From contig NZ_FZLO01000007.1 in NCBI RefSeq assembly GCF_900197595.1, forward strand, positions 62,001-126,000: a stretch of DNA of 64,000 nt, in the 5' to 3' direction. The stretch is from Scatolibacter rhodanostii. GTDB taxonomy: Bacteria; Bacillota; Clostridia; Oscillospirales; Acutalibacteraceae. A program made the position numbers and the translations under genes. Numbering within the stretch: position 1 is the stretch's first letter; each line of letters starts with the position of its first letter. Below are positions 8,553 to 16,967 of this stretch, piece by piece. A model generated the notes under the pieces. It was not told where the DNA came from. It ran no database searches and saw only the letters and a program-made list of their open reading frames with translations.

Positions 8553-9380
8553 GTGGGGAAAATCAAAAAAGTCTTGTCATCCTCCAAAATGGTAACCGTT
8601 GTCTGGGTTCTTGGTTTTATCGCTGTGTGGGAGATAGGTGCCACAATAGTGGGATTCACGAAAAGAACTCCGGAAAATGTCTTACCACACATTTATCAAA
8701 TTTTTGGTTCTATGTTCAGCACAAAACTGATAAATGGTTCGCAAACAGCATTGCAGTTGGTTCTCTCAAATGCCGGTGTTACACTGCTCAGAGCCGGAAT
8801 TGGTCTTGTGATTGGAGCAGCTATTGGATTTTTGCTGGCAGTTTTGATGAGCCGATTCAAAATTGTTGAGAAAACCATTTTTCCGTATCTAATGATTATT
8901 CAGATGATTCCTATTTTGGGTATGGCACCGATTATTTTGGCGATTACCAAAGATATTGACCAAAGCCGAATTATTATCGCCGCTATCCTGACTTTCTACC
9001 CGGTAGCAACCAATACATTGGCGGGCTTTAAGTCGGTAGAAAAAGAGAAGCAAGATTTAATGTATTCTCTGGCAGCAAGTCGTTATCAGATCTATAAAAA
9101 ATTGCTGTTGCCGACCAGCCTACCTTATTTATTTTCGGGTCTTAAAATTGCCGCTCCTATGGCGATTACTGCTTCCATATTGGTAGATACCCTACAAGGA
9201 AGCGGCGGTTTGGGAACACTTCTTTCGCAGTCACTCAAGCATGCGATGAGTATTTATGTATTTTGGCAAATTGTTTTTGTTAGTGCAGCCATTGGCATTC
9301 TAAGTTATAACCTAATGTCCTTGTTAGAAAAGATAACTTCACCTTACGCCAAAAACAAGAAGAAGGGGGAGATAAAATGA
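8553..9380 (+). CDS. ABC importer permease 1 (SsuC/ThiX-like)
   Basis: Inner-membrane permease of 275 residues with about six hydrophobic segments. The cytoplasmic EAA-type loop is ASRYQIYKKLLLPTSLPYLF. The start is GTG 8553, two bases after the ATPase stop, with a G-rich site (GAGGGGG) just upstream. It overlaps the next permease gene by 4 bp (ATGA). Two different permease genes side by side imply a heterodimeric membrane channel, whereas many TauC/SsuC systems use a homodimer. Confidence 0.88.
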   Translation: MGKIKKVLSSSKMVTVVWVLGFIAVWEIGATIVGFTKRTPENVLPHIYQIFGSMFSTKLINGSQTALQLVLSNAGVTLLRAGIGLVIGAAIGFLLAVLMSRFKIVEKTIFPYLMIIQMIPILGMAPIILAITKDIDQSRIIIAAILTFYPVATNTLAGFKSVEKEKQDLMYSLAASRYQIYKKLLLPTSLPYLFSGLKIAAPMAITASILVDTLQGSGGLGTLLSQSLKHAMSIYVFWQIVFVSAAIGILSYNLMSLLEKITSPYAKNKKKGEIK

Positions 9381-10183
9381 AAAATATAAGAGAAAAACTC
9401 TCTAAATTTGATTTTTCTGCTATTCTTGCTCCGGTTCTCTTTGGTGTTTTCATTATGATTCTATGGCAGACTCAATTGTTACATAAATTGATTGGCACAG
9501 ATGTTTTCACGTTGCCGCTGCCGGGCAGAATTGTTCGTATCATTTTAGACAACTCTCCCACTATCTTGCAAAATACCGGGGCAACCTTAATCGCTGCTTT
9601 AGGTGGATTGTTATTTGGTTCATTGTTAGGATATTTGCTTGGTGTGTTAGCAGCGATTTTTCCAAAGTGGGGTTCAGGAGGTCTAACCATTGTTTCGGCC
9701 TTTAATGCTGTTCCAATTATCGCCATTGCACCCATTTTAAACAATCTGACAAAGAGTATTAGTGATGAGCCTCAAATTAGAAGTATGGTAGCAAAAATTC
9801 TTGTTGTAACCTTAACTTCGATGATTCCCATGAGTGTGAATGCGTATAGAGGCTTAACCAACGTCAAACCATTTTCTGAAGATTTAATGAAATCATTGGC
9901 AGCCAGCAACTGGGAAATTTTTTCTAAACTGAGACTGCCCAATAGTGTGGAATATATCTTTACCGCGCTGCGAATCAGTGTACCGGGTGCTGTCATCAGT
10001 GCATTGGTCAGCGAATATTTTGCAGAATTTATTATTGGAGTGGGACGGCAAATTCGAGAGAATATTGTTTTGGCACAATATGCCACAGCATGGTCATACA
10101 TTACCGTAGCTTGTTTAGTAGGAATTATACTCTATGTACTATTATTAATTGCTGAACATGCTGTTCTGAAAAAACGCCGATAA
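9377..10183 (+). CDS. ABC importer permease 2 (SsuC/ThiX-like)
   Basis: Second inner-membrane permease of the importer, 268 residues, with the coupling loop ASNWEIFSKLRLPNSVEYIF and several hydrophobic helices. It is translationally coupled to the previous gene (ATGA overlap) and preceded by AAGGGGGAG. It is clearly a paralogue of the gene before it but diverged, which supports a heterodimer. The binding protein gene follows after 48 bp with its own AGGAGG. Confidence 0.88.
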   Translation: MKNIREKLSKFDFSAILAPVLFGVFIMILWQTQLLHKLIGTDVFTLPLPGRIVRIILDNSPTILQNTGATLIAALGGLLFGSLLGYLLGVLAAIFPKWGSGGLTIVSAFNAVPIIAIAPILNNLTKSISDEPQIRSMVAKILVVTLTSMIPMSVNAYRGLTNVKPFSEDLMKSLAASNWEIFSKLRLPNSVEYIFTALRISVPGAVISALVSEYFAEFIIGVGRQIRENIVLAQYATAWSYITVACLVGIILYVLLLIAEHAVLKKRR

Positions 10184-10231
10184 ACCAATTCATCATAAAA
10201 ACCGTAATCACTTAATTTAGGAGGAAGAATT

Positions 10232-11428
10232 ATGAAATCAGTATTCAAAAAGAAAGCTTACCGTTTTGTCTCTCTCTTTACAGCGCTAACACTCACGCTT
10301 GGCTTAGCTGCTTGTGCAGGAGAAGAGACTCCGTCATCCAGTGTATCTTCCAAGGCAGAATCTGCTGCCTCATCATCAGTGGCTTCAACTGTCTCTCAAG
10401 AATCAGAAGCAGTCTTGAAAGAAGGCAAATACTATAGTGCCGATGCAACGGTAGAGAGTATCATCAAAGATGCTGCTGATCAAGGCAAGGTAGGCAACTG
10501 GGGCCTTGGCAATGAATATGAAGTGCAGGCACTGCTCGCAAAATATGATTTACCAATTCAATATTTAAGCCAGAATTTTGACATGGATGGTTTTGATGAC
10601 GATTCAATTCTCTTAGCATCTGCCATGACGTATAACGAATTAGGTCTTATCAAAAATGATTATGACGGTGGATATAGCTACGGAGATTCCGTTAAATACA
10701 TTGATATGAATGACGAAGGTGTAGCGATGTTGGAGGACAATATTTTCACCACGCGCACCTTTGCAGAAGAAAACCCTAACACGGTCAAAGCCTTTATTGC
10801 CGCTTCTATGAAGGGCTGGAAATATGCTGTTGAAAATCCGGAAGAAGCAGCCGAAATTGTTTATCAATATGGTTCATCGGTTTCTAGTGAACACCAAAGC
10901 TATATGGCCTCTGAAGTTAAAAAATTGGTAGAGACCGATACTAACGGCAAAACAGTTACAGATTATGGTGTCATTGATGAAGAAGCCATGTTTTCGACAT
11001 TAGAGCTGGCGCAAAAATATATTCAACTTTCTGACTCTGCTGCAGCCGAAAAATTGGCAGCCATGACAGCTGACGATGTTTATGACAAGTCTTATTGGGA
11101 AGCTGCTATGCTTTCAGAAGAAGCACTGGGTACACCAGAGAAAAAAGAGGTTTCTATTCAAATCAAATGGTTACCACAGGCTCAGTTTATGGGATATTAT
11201 GTAGCACTGAACAAAGGGTATTATTCTGAAGTAGGCTTGGATGTCACGATTGTTCCGGGCGGCGGAGATATCAGCGAAACAACCGCTGTTTATACGGGTC
11301 AAGTTGATTTTGGTGTCACATGGGTTTCAAACTTAATTGCTGCCAATGCCGGCGGCATGAATCTATTAGAAATAGCACAGGTCTACCAGCGCTCAGGTTT
11401 GGTTTTAGCTTATAAAATTGGTGGCTAA
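10232..11428 (+). CDS. Circularly permuted THI5/ThiY-like substrate-binding lipoprotein
   Basis: Substrate-binding protein of the importer, 398 residues. A lipoprotein signal peptide ends at lipobox LAAC (Cys 28), followed by a Ser/Ala-rich linker to about residue 60. The two halves of the NMT1/THI5-like fold are in reversed order. Residues 85-292 (GKVGNWGLGNEYEVQ to SYWEAA) correspond to the part that normally comes second. Residues 305-398 (IQIKWLPQAQFMGYYVALN, VPGGGDISE, AQVYQRSGL) correspond to the part that normally starts the mature protein. The chain ends exactly where the ordinary protein would cross into the second lobe. Total mature length (about 340) is normal, so nothing seems lost. 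No frameshift is visible. The ligand is probably a pyrimidine or a breakdown product, inferred from context. Confidence 0.85.
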   Translation: MKSVFKKKAYRFVSLFTALTLTLGLAACAGEETPSSSVSSKAESAASSSVASTVSQESEAVLKEGKYYSADATVESIIKDAADQGKVGNWGLGNEYEVQALLAKYDLPIQYLSQNFDMDGFDDDSILLASAMTYNELGLIKNDYDGGYSYGDSVKYIDMNDEGVAMLEDNIFTTRTFAEENPNTVKAFIAASMKGWKYAVENPEEAAEIVYQYGSSVSSEHQSYMASEVKKLVETDTNGKTVTDYGVIDEEAMFSTLELAQKYIQLSDSAAAEKLAAMTADDVYDKSYWEAAMLSEEALGTPEKKEVSIQIKWLPQAQFMGYYVALNKGYYSEVGLDVTIVPGGGDISETTAVYTGQVDFGVTWVSNLIAANAGGMNLLEIAQVYQRSGLVLAYKIGG

Positions 11429-11445
11429 TAAAAAAAGAATGAATA

Positions 11446-11470
11446 CGGAGTGTGTTTTTAACACATTCCG
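11446..11470 (+). other. Intergenic hairpin between binding-protein gene and pydB
   Basis: The 25-bp sequence from 11446 to 11470 has arms cggagtgtgtt and aacacattccg, pairing with one G-T wobble. No T-run follows, so it is more likely an mRNA-stabilising or processing hairpin (common after binding-protein genes) than a full terminator. Confidence 0.55.
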
Positions 11471-11494
11471 ATATCGTTCAAAAGGAGGTATAGT

Positions 11495-12865
11495 ATGACT
11501 TTATTAATTAAGAATGGAACAATTGTTACGGTTTCAGAAAGTTTTCAAGCCGATATTGCTGTAAAAGACGGAGTGATTTCTGCCATTGGTCAGAATCTTG
11601 ATATAAAAGCGGATAAAGTGGTTGATGCGTCAGGCAAGCTAGTGTTACCCGGTGCAATTGATGCACATACACATTTGGCGATGCCTTTTGGAGGCACGCA
11701 GTCAGCAGACGGCTATCTGGCCGGAACCCGTGCAGCCGCTTGCGGTGGTGTGACTACCGTGTTTGATTATCCCATGCAGCGCAAAGGCAAGGGGATTTTG
11801 GAAACGATTCGTGAGAGAAAAGCAATGTGTGACCCCGAAGCTTGTGTCGATTATGCTTTTCACTGTATTATCACCGATTTGAATGACAACACAATTTTAG
11901 ACGAATTTCAAGCAGCTGTTGATGAGGGAATTACAAGCTTTAAGTGCTTTCTGGTCTATAAAAAAGAGGGCATGATGGTGGATGACGGCACATTGGTCAA
12001 AATTCTTTTAAAAGCAAAAGAAGTGGGGGCACTCACCAATATTCATGCTGAAAACCCTGATTTAATTGACATGAATATTGAAAAGTTCTTAAAAGAGGGA
12101 AAAACTTCAGCTTGGTATCACTACCTTTCTCGACCTGAATTTGTCGAGGCAGAGGCTGACAAGCGAGCTGTGCATTGGGCTAAATCAGTCGATGCGCCGC
12201 TGTATATCGTGCATATGGCAGATAAAGAAGGGCTTGAAGCTGCCGCAGAAGCCAAACGGCAGGGACACAAAATTTTTATCGAAACTTGTCCCCAATATTT
12301 GGAATTTACCAGTGATGTATACAAAAGAGAAGATGGTAGAAATTTTGTCTGTTCTCCGCCCATGAAAGGCGAAGAAAGCAAAGAGGCACTGTGGAAAGCC
12401 ATTCAAAATGGTGATATTGATACTGTTGCAACCGACCATTGTCCGTTCCAAAGTTATGAAAAAGACTGGGGAAAAGACGACTTCACCAAAATCCCCAATG
12501 GCTGTGCCGGTGTAGAGAATTTGTACCCCTATATGCTTTCCGCTGCCAATGAGGGCAAGATTTCGTTTAACCGCGCGGTAGAATTGTGCGCTGCCAATCC
12601 AGCCAAAATCTTTGGTTGTGAGAGTAAAGGCTCTTTAGCGGTAGGTAAAGACGGCGATATTGTCATCTATGACCCTGATCTTGACTTTACCATCACGACA
12701 GAAGCGATGCATTCTGATTATGACCATACCATTTGGGAGGGTATTACCGTTCATGGCTACCCTGTGCAGACATTTGTCAGGGGTAGATTGGTCTATGATC
12801 AAGGTGAATTTGTCGGAGAACCCGGATACGGAAACTTTATCAAGCGCATACCCAATCAAGTATAA
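11495..12865 (+). CDS. pydB: Dihydropyrimidinase (D-hydantoinase)
   Basis: Cyclic amidohydrolase of 456 residues that opens dihydrouracil to N-carbamoyl-beta-alanine. The metal-binding motif DAHTH is at residues 56-60, the carboxylated Lys is about K151 (TSFKCFLVYK), and later metal ligands lie in NIHAENPD, YIVHMAD and ATDHCPF. Length and motifs fit the dihydropyrimidinase/hydantoinase family rather than dihydroorotase; the true pyrC is elsewhere in the window. AAAGGAGG lies 7 bp before ATG 11495. The dihydropyrimidine dehydrogenase gene follows after 16 bp, so substrate supply and use are encoded together. Confidence 0.92.
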   Translation: MTLLIKNGTIVTVSESFQADIAVKDGVISAIGQNLDIKADKVVDASGKLVLPGAIDAHTHLAMPFGGTQSADGYLAGTRAAACGGVTTVFDYPMQRKGKGILETIRERKAMCDPEACVDYAFHCIITDLNDNTILDEFQAAVDEGITSFKCFLVYKKEGMMVDDGTLVKILLKAKEVGALTNIHAENPDLIDMNIEKFLKEGKTSAWYHYLSRPEFVEAEADKRAVHWAKSVDAPLYIVHMADKEGLEAAAEAKRQGHKIFIETCPQYLEFTSDVYKREDGRNFVCSPPMKGEESKEALWKAIQNGDIDTVATDHCPFQSYEKDWGKDDFTKIPNGCAGVENLYPYMLSAANEGKISFNRAVELCAANPAKIFGCESKGSLAVGKDGDIVIYDPDLDFTITTEAMHSDYDHTIWEGITVHGYPVQTFVRGRLVYDQGEFVGEPGYGNFIKRIPNQV

Positions 12866-12881
12866 AAAGGAGGGGACTGAA

Positions 12882-14402
12882 TTGAAGTCTACAGCCTATC
12901 AGGAATTAATTATTCCGCAAGAATCAGCAGGTTGTTTTTTATGTGAGAATGCACCCTGTACGAAAGCTTGTCCGTATGGATTAGCGGTAGACAGCGTAAT
13001 TCGTTCGGCTCGATTTGAAAATACAAAGGGAGCTGCGGCTAAACTGCCGCAAGAGCTTTCTTGTCTGACCTGCGAAACACAGGAGTGTCTATCGTCTTGC
13101 CTAAAAGGTAAAATTGGAAATCCTGTGGATATTCCCAATCTGTTAGAAGCCATTTCTATGAATGAAGCACCTGTTTTGACAGATATTGATTTGTCAATTG
13201 ACTTTTGCGGCGTTTCTTGTGAAAATCCATTTTTCCTGTCGTCCTCCGTTGTGGGCAGTAATTATGAAATGGTCGCCAAGGCATTTGACATGGGTTGGAG
13301 TGGGGTTGCATTTAAAACAATTGGCGCTTTTGTACCGGATGAGGTTTCACCACGTTTTGATGCTATGCACAAGGAATCTGTCCCGTTTGTTGGATTCAAA
13401 AATATAGAACAGATATCAGATTCTTCGCTGCATGACAATTTGGGTTACTTAAAAAAATTGAAACAAAATTATCCTGCAAAAATTATTGTCGCTTCGATTA
13501 TGGGCAGGAATTTGGGCGAATGGGAGATGCTTGCCCGTGCCGTGACAGAGGCAGGCGCAGACATCATTGAGTGTAATTTCTCTTGTCCGCATATGGCTGA
13601 GGACGGTCTGGGGTCAGATGTAGGGCAAAACCCAGAGCTAGTGGCAGAATATACAGCAGCGGTTCGAAAAGGAACGTCGCTTCCGATTCTAGCCAAAATG
13701 ACACCCAATATCGGCAACATGGAAATTCCGGCTATGGCAGCGGTGAAAGCAGGAGCAGATGGAATTGCAGCTATCAATACAATTAAGAGTATTATGAATG
13801 TTAATCTTTCCAGCTTTTCATCAGGCCCTGATGTCAATGGAGTAACTAGTGTAGGTGGTTATTCAGGAAAAGCAGTTAAACCAATTGCTTTGCGATTTAT
13901 TCAAAACCTAAAGGCTTGTGAGCCGATTGCAAACGTTCCTGTCAGTGGTATGGGTGGAATAGAAACATGGCGTGACGCTGCAGAATTTATCGCTATGGGC
14001 TGCGAGAATATCCAAATCACGACTTCGGTTATGCAGTATGGCTATCGTATTATTGATGATTTAATAGAGGGAATGAAAATCTATCTGGCAGAAAGCGGTT
14101 TTTCGTCCGTTGGGGAATTGGTCGGTAAGGCGTTACCGCAGATTGTGTCAACAGAAAAATTGGAGAGGGACAGCATATGCTATCCTCGCTTTAACAGGAC
14201 TGCTTGCGTTGGGTGCGGCAGATGTGTACTTTCCTGTTATGATGGCGGTCATCAAGCATTGACACAGAATGATAATGATGGAAAACCTGTGATGAATGCT
14301 TCAAAATGTGTGGGCTGTCATCTATGTGCGGTGGTCTGTCCTGTCAAGGCAATATTGCCAGGAACACGTGTTAAGAAAAAGCGAAACGAAGCGGCTTCTT
14401 AA
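12882..14402 (+). CDS. preA: Dihydropyrimidine dehydrogenase, PreA-type with fused N-terminal Fe-S domain
   Basis: First enzyme of reductive pyrimidine breakdown (uracil or thymine to the dihydro form), 506 residues from TTG 12882, which has AAGGAGG 7 bp upstream. The open frame extends 74 codons further upstream but overlaps pydB there and is not used. Domains: an N-terminal Cys-rich part with two sets (C18, C21, C26, C30 and C61, C64, C69, C73) resembling the Fe-S head of PreT/GltD; an FMN-binding DHODH-like barrel from about residue 95 with NFSCPHM, AKMTPNIGN and GIGGIETW-like GMGGIETW; and two C-terminal 4Fe-4S motifs (CVGCGRCVLSC, CVGCHLCAVVC). The FAD/NAD(P)H domains of PreT are absent, and no preT gene lies nearby, so the electron donor may be ferredoxin. 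Confidence 0.9.
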   Translation: MKSTAYQELIIPQESAGCFLCENAPCTKACPYGLAVDSVIRSARFENTKGAAAKLPQELSCLTCETQECLSSCLKGKIGNPVDIPNLLEAISMNEAPVLTDIDLSIDFCGVSCENPFFLSSSVVGSNYEMVAKAFDMGWSGVAFKTIGAFVPDEVSPRFDAMHKESVPFVGFKNIEQISDSSLHDNLGYLKKLKQNYPAKIIVASIMGRNLGEWEMLARAVTEAGADIIECNFSCPHMAEDGLGSDVGQNPELVAEYTAAVRKGTSLPILAKMTPNIGNMEIPAMAAVKAGADGIAAINTIKSIMNVNLSSFSSGPDVNGVTSVGGYSGKAVKPIALRFIQNLKACEPIANVPVSGMGGIETWRDAAEFIAMGCENIQITTSVMQYGYRIIDDLIEGMKIYLAESGFSSVGELVGKALPQIVSTEKLERDSICYPRFNRTACVGCGRCVLSCYDGGHQALTQNDNDGKPVMNASKCVGCHLCAVVCPVKAILPGTRVKKKRNEAAS

Positions 14403-14508
14403 TGCAAAACGGCTTTAGGAGAATAGAGGGAGCAAGCGGCTGAAAACTGGATCGGCAACTTGCTCAAGTAGATAAAGCAAGCGATATATAAGGAAAGAGG
14501 TAAGAATC

Positions 14509-15738
14509 ATGGTATCATGTAGTGCAGAACGCTTAGAAGATAAGATTAAAACATTTTCAAAATTTGGTGATACAGGCAGGGGCGGTATCACAAGATTTTC
14601 ATTGTCGCCAGAAGCACTGGTTGCCCGCAAAGAATTTGAAAAAAGAATGTCTGCGCTGGGTGCTGTCATTGTTACCGACGATATGGCCAATATGTATGCA
14701 ACCATCGCAGGTTCAGAGAATCTCCCCTCTATTATCACGGGTTCTCATATGGATTCTGTCAAGCAAGGTGGAAACTATGACGGAATTTTAGGGGTGCTTT
14801 CTGCGATGGAAGTTGCCGAAACCATTGTCACAGAAAAGATTCCGCATAGACATCCCATTACGGTAGTCGTGTGGACAAACGAAGAGGGAGCAAGATTTGA
14901 GCCTGCCATGATGTCGTCTGGCGTAATCTGCGGTAAGTTTGAAAAAGAAACGATGCTGGCTTCTGAAGCTAAAGATATACCCGGATATACCTTTGGTCAG
15001 GCGCTTAAAGAAAGCGGTTTTGAGGGAGAAGTGAAAAATCGATTAACACCCGAGAAATATGCGGCACTGGTAGAACTTCATATCGAGCAAGGTCCTGTTC
15101 TTGAAGCAGAGAACTATGACATCGGTATTGTAGAAGGTGTATGCGGCATGATTAACTATGAATTTACATTTACCGGTCAAGCTGATCATGCAGGAACAAC
15201 ACCAATGAAATATCGCCATGATGCGCTTTATGCTGCCGCTAAAACCATTCAGTATCTGCATGATGAATTTGATAAGCTAGACGAAAAACTGGTTTATACT
15301 ACGGGTAAAATTTCGGCTCATCCCAATATCCATACCATTATTCCTGATGAAGTCAAATTTACATTAGATGCCAGACATCAAAATCCGGCTGTGATTGCAG
15401 AAGTCTTAGAGATTATTCAGAAAATCCCTGCAGAAGTAGAACGCTGTCAAGTGAAATATGAAGAAGCCTGGACAAGAAGATCGGTTGCCTTTAATTCTGA
15501 ATTGGTCAACTATGTAGAAAATGGGGCAGAGCAATACGGTTATACTAGCAAGCGCATGTACAGCGGCCCCGGACACGATGCACAGTATGTGGCAGATGTT
15601 ATTCCAACTACCATGATTTTTGTTCCCAGCGAAAAAGGACACAGTCATTGTGAGCTTGAATATACACCTGTAGAGAGTTGTTTAAAAGGGGTTAATGTCC
15701 TTTTAGAAACACTTCTGACAATTGACCGCGAGATGTAA
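14509..15738 (+). CDS. pydC: Beta-ureidopropionase / N-carbamoyl amino acid hydrolase (M20 family)
   Basis: Zn-dependent amidohydrolase of the HyuC/AmaB type, 409 residues, that splits N-carbamoyl-beta-alanine to beta-alanine, CO2 and ammonia. Metal ligands are visible: H80 in TGSHMDS, D91 in GNYDGILG, E126 in TNEEGARF, a later His in ELHIEQGPVLE and a C-terminal His in KGHSHCELEYT. The dimer-domain motif DHAGTTPM is present. It ends the pyrimidine degradation operon and is followed by a strong terminator. A 106-bp gap without other signals separates it from preA; RBS is GAGG before ATG 14509. Confidence 0.9.
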   Translation: MVSCSAERLEDKIKTFSKFGDTGRGGITRFSLSPEALVARKEFEKRMSALGAVIVTDDMANMYATIAGSENLPSIITGSHMDSVKQGGNYDGILGVLSAMEVAETIVTEKIPHRHPITVVVWTNEEGARFEPAMMSSGVICGKFEKETMLASEAKDIPGYTFGQALKESGFEGEVKNRLTPEKYAALVELHIEQGPVLEAENYDIGIVEGVCGMINYEFTFTGQADHAGTTPMKYRHDALYAAAKTIQYLHDEFDKLDEKLVYTTGKISAHPNIHTIIPDEVKFTLDARHQNPAVIAEVLEIIQKIPAEVERCQVKYEEAWTRRSVAFNSELVNYVENGAEQYGYTSKRMYSGPGHDAQYVADVIPTTMIFVPSEKGHSHCELEYTPVESCLKGVNVLLETLLTIDREM

Positions 15739-16069
15739 GCTTTTCTCAATGAAATAAAATCTTTTTGTCATGGACCGATAAGCGAAAATGTTTGTATGAA
15801 AAGAAACATTCTCGCTTATTTTTTGTCTTTATTAAGCAAAAATAAAGAGTAGGGTTTTAGTAGTAAAATTAAGGTGTTTATAAAACAAAAATAGAAACAC
15901 AAAAAATCAACTTGTAAATTGTAATTCTCCACTGGACAAAAATGTCTGCCTGTTATAAACTGATGTTAAGTCATATTGGCATATCTCAAACTTTGAAGAT
16001 ATACATTTGTTTTAGGTGTGCAAATAGAACAATGAGAATTTATTAGAAGTTCTTTTAAGGAGGATTAAA
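15739..16069. other. Intergenic region, 331 bp
   Basis: It holds the operon terminator at 15778-15830, then AT-rich sequence with no credible open frame. A TGTGCAAAT half-site at about 16018 resembles half of the palindrome at 4974-4987. No confident promoter for the next gene could be picked; TGGACA with TATAAA near 15940 is poorly spaced. Confidence 0.5.
15778..15830 (+). terminator. Intrinsic terminator of the pyrimidine degradation operon
   Basis: ataagcgaaaatgttt (15778-15793) pairs with aaacattctcgcttat (15804-15819) with one mismatch; a T-rich run follows. Confidence 0.9.
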
Positions 16070-16798
16070 ATGCAACAGACAAAGGTAACCGTATGGAACG
16101 AATATTTGCACGAAGTATTGAGTGAGGAAATTGCTGCCATTTATCCCAAAGGAATTCATAATTGCATCGCAGAATTTTTGGAGGAAGCGGGTATGTCTAC
16201 CAAAACAGCAACTTTGCGTATGCCTGAACATGGGCTTACTGAAGAAGTTTTGGCGGACACAGATGTATTAATTTGGTGGGGACATATTGCGCATGATAAG
16301 GTTGATGATGAAATCGTTCAGCGTGTGCATGACCATGTGACAAAAAGAGGAATGGGCTTGATTGTGCTACATTCAGGTCATGCCTCCAAGATATTTAAAA
16401 AAATCTGCGGCACGGATTCAGAGTGCTTAAAGTGGCGTGAAAACGGAGAAAAAGAAATTCTTTGGGGCGTTAATCCTTCTCATCCCATTATGAACGGGTT
16501 ACCTGAAAAAATTATTTTAGAGCAAGAAGAAACATATGGCGAGCACTTTTTGATTCCACAACCAGATGAACTTATTTTTATCAGCTGGTTTTCAGGCGGC
16601 GAAGTTTTTAGAAGCGGTTGCTGCTTCAACCGCGGTAAAGGTAGAATTTTCTATTTTAAGCCGGGACATGAAGCCTATCCTATTTATTATAATCCGCAGA
16701 TTCAGCAGGTCATTGTGAATGCTGTGAACTGGGCAAAACCAGTTGCCAGCCCTGAGATTGTCTACGGTCATTACACAACACCCACAAAAGATATGTAA
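16070..16798 (+). CDS. ThuA-like domain protein
   Basis: Protein of 242 residues with the ThuA (trehalose utilisation) fold, a class I glutamine-amidotransferase-like domain. Family-type stretches are visible: [38 protein letters not shown] and [14 protein letters not shown]. No signal peptide. AAGGAGG lies 7 bp before ATG 16070. It is a single-gene unit between two terminators. The function of the family is poorly defined; many members are linked to sugar uptake and oxidation, and a Gfo/Idh/MocA oxidoreductase (a frequent partner) occurs in this window only at 37.5 kb. Confidence 0.82.
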   Translation: MQQTKVTVWNEYLHEVLSEEIAAIYPKGIHNCIAEFLEEAGMSTKTATLRMPEHGLTEEVLADTDVLIWWGHIAHDKVDDEIVQRVHDHVTKRGMGLIVLHSGHASKIFKKICGTDSECLKWRENGEKEILWGVNPSHPIMNGLPEKIILEQEETYGEHFLIPQPDELIFISWFSGGEVFRSGCCFNRGKGRIFYFKPGHEAYPIYYNPQIQQVIVNAVNWAKPVASPEIVYGHYTTPTKDM

Positions 16799-16843
16799 AA
16801 AGTAAGGAAAAAATCTAACATCTATTTCTTGTCTTATAAAAGT

Positions 16844-16886
16844 AAAAACTGGTTTATCGTTTTAAATTTACGATAGGCCAGTTTTT
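16844..16886. terminator. Terminator between convergent ThuA-like and sodC-like genes
   Basis: aaaaactggtttatcgt (16844-16860) pairs with acgataggccagttttt (16870-16886). A-rich and T-rich flanks let it work in both directions. Confidence 0.85.
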
Positions 16887-16967
16887 GTTTTGTAAAGCTG
16901 CCAAATAATTTTTTGCAATTTGGTTTAGGCTATGAATTCGAATCATATTGCAGCAAATAGAAGTGCT

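Noticed and set aside
12660-12881. N-terminal extension of the dihydropyrimidine dehydrogenase frame
   Set aside because: It lies fully within pydB in another frame; the AAGGAGG-TTG start at 12882 and the Fe-S domain start explain the gene.
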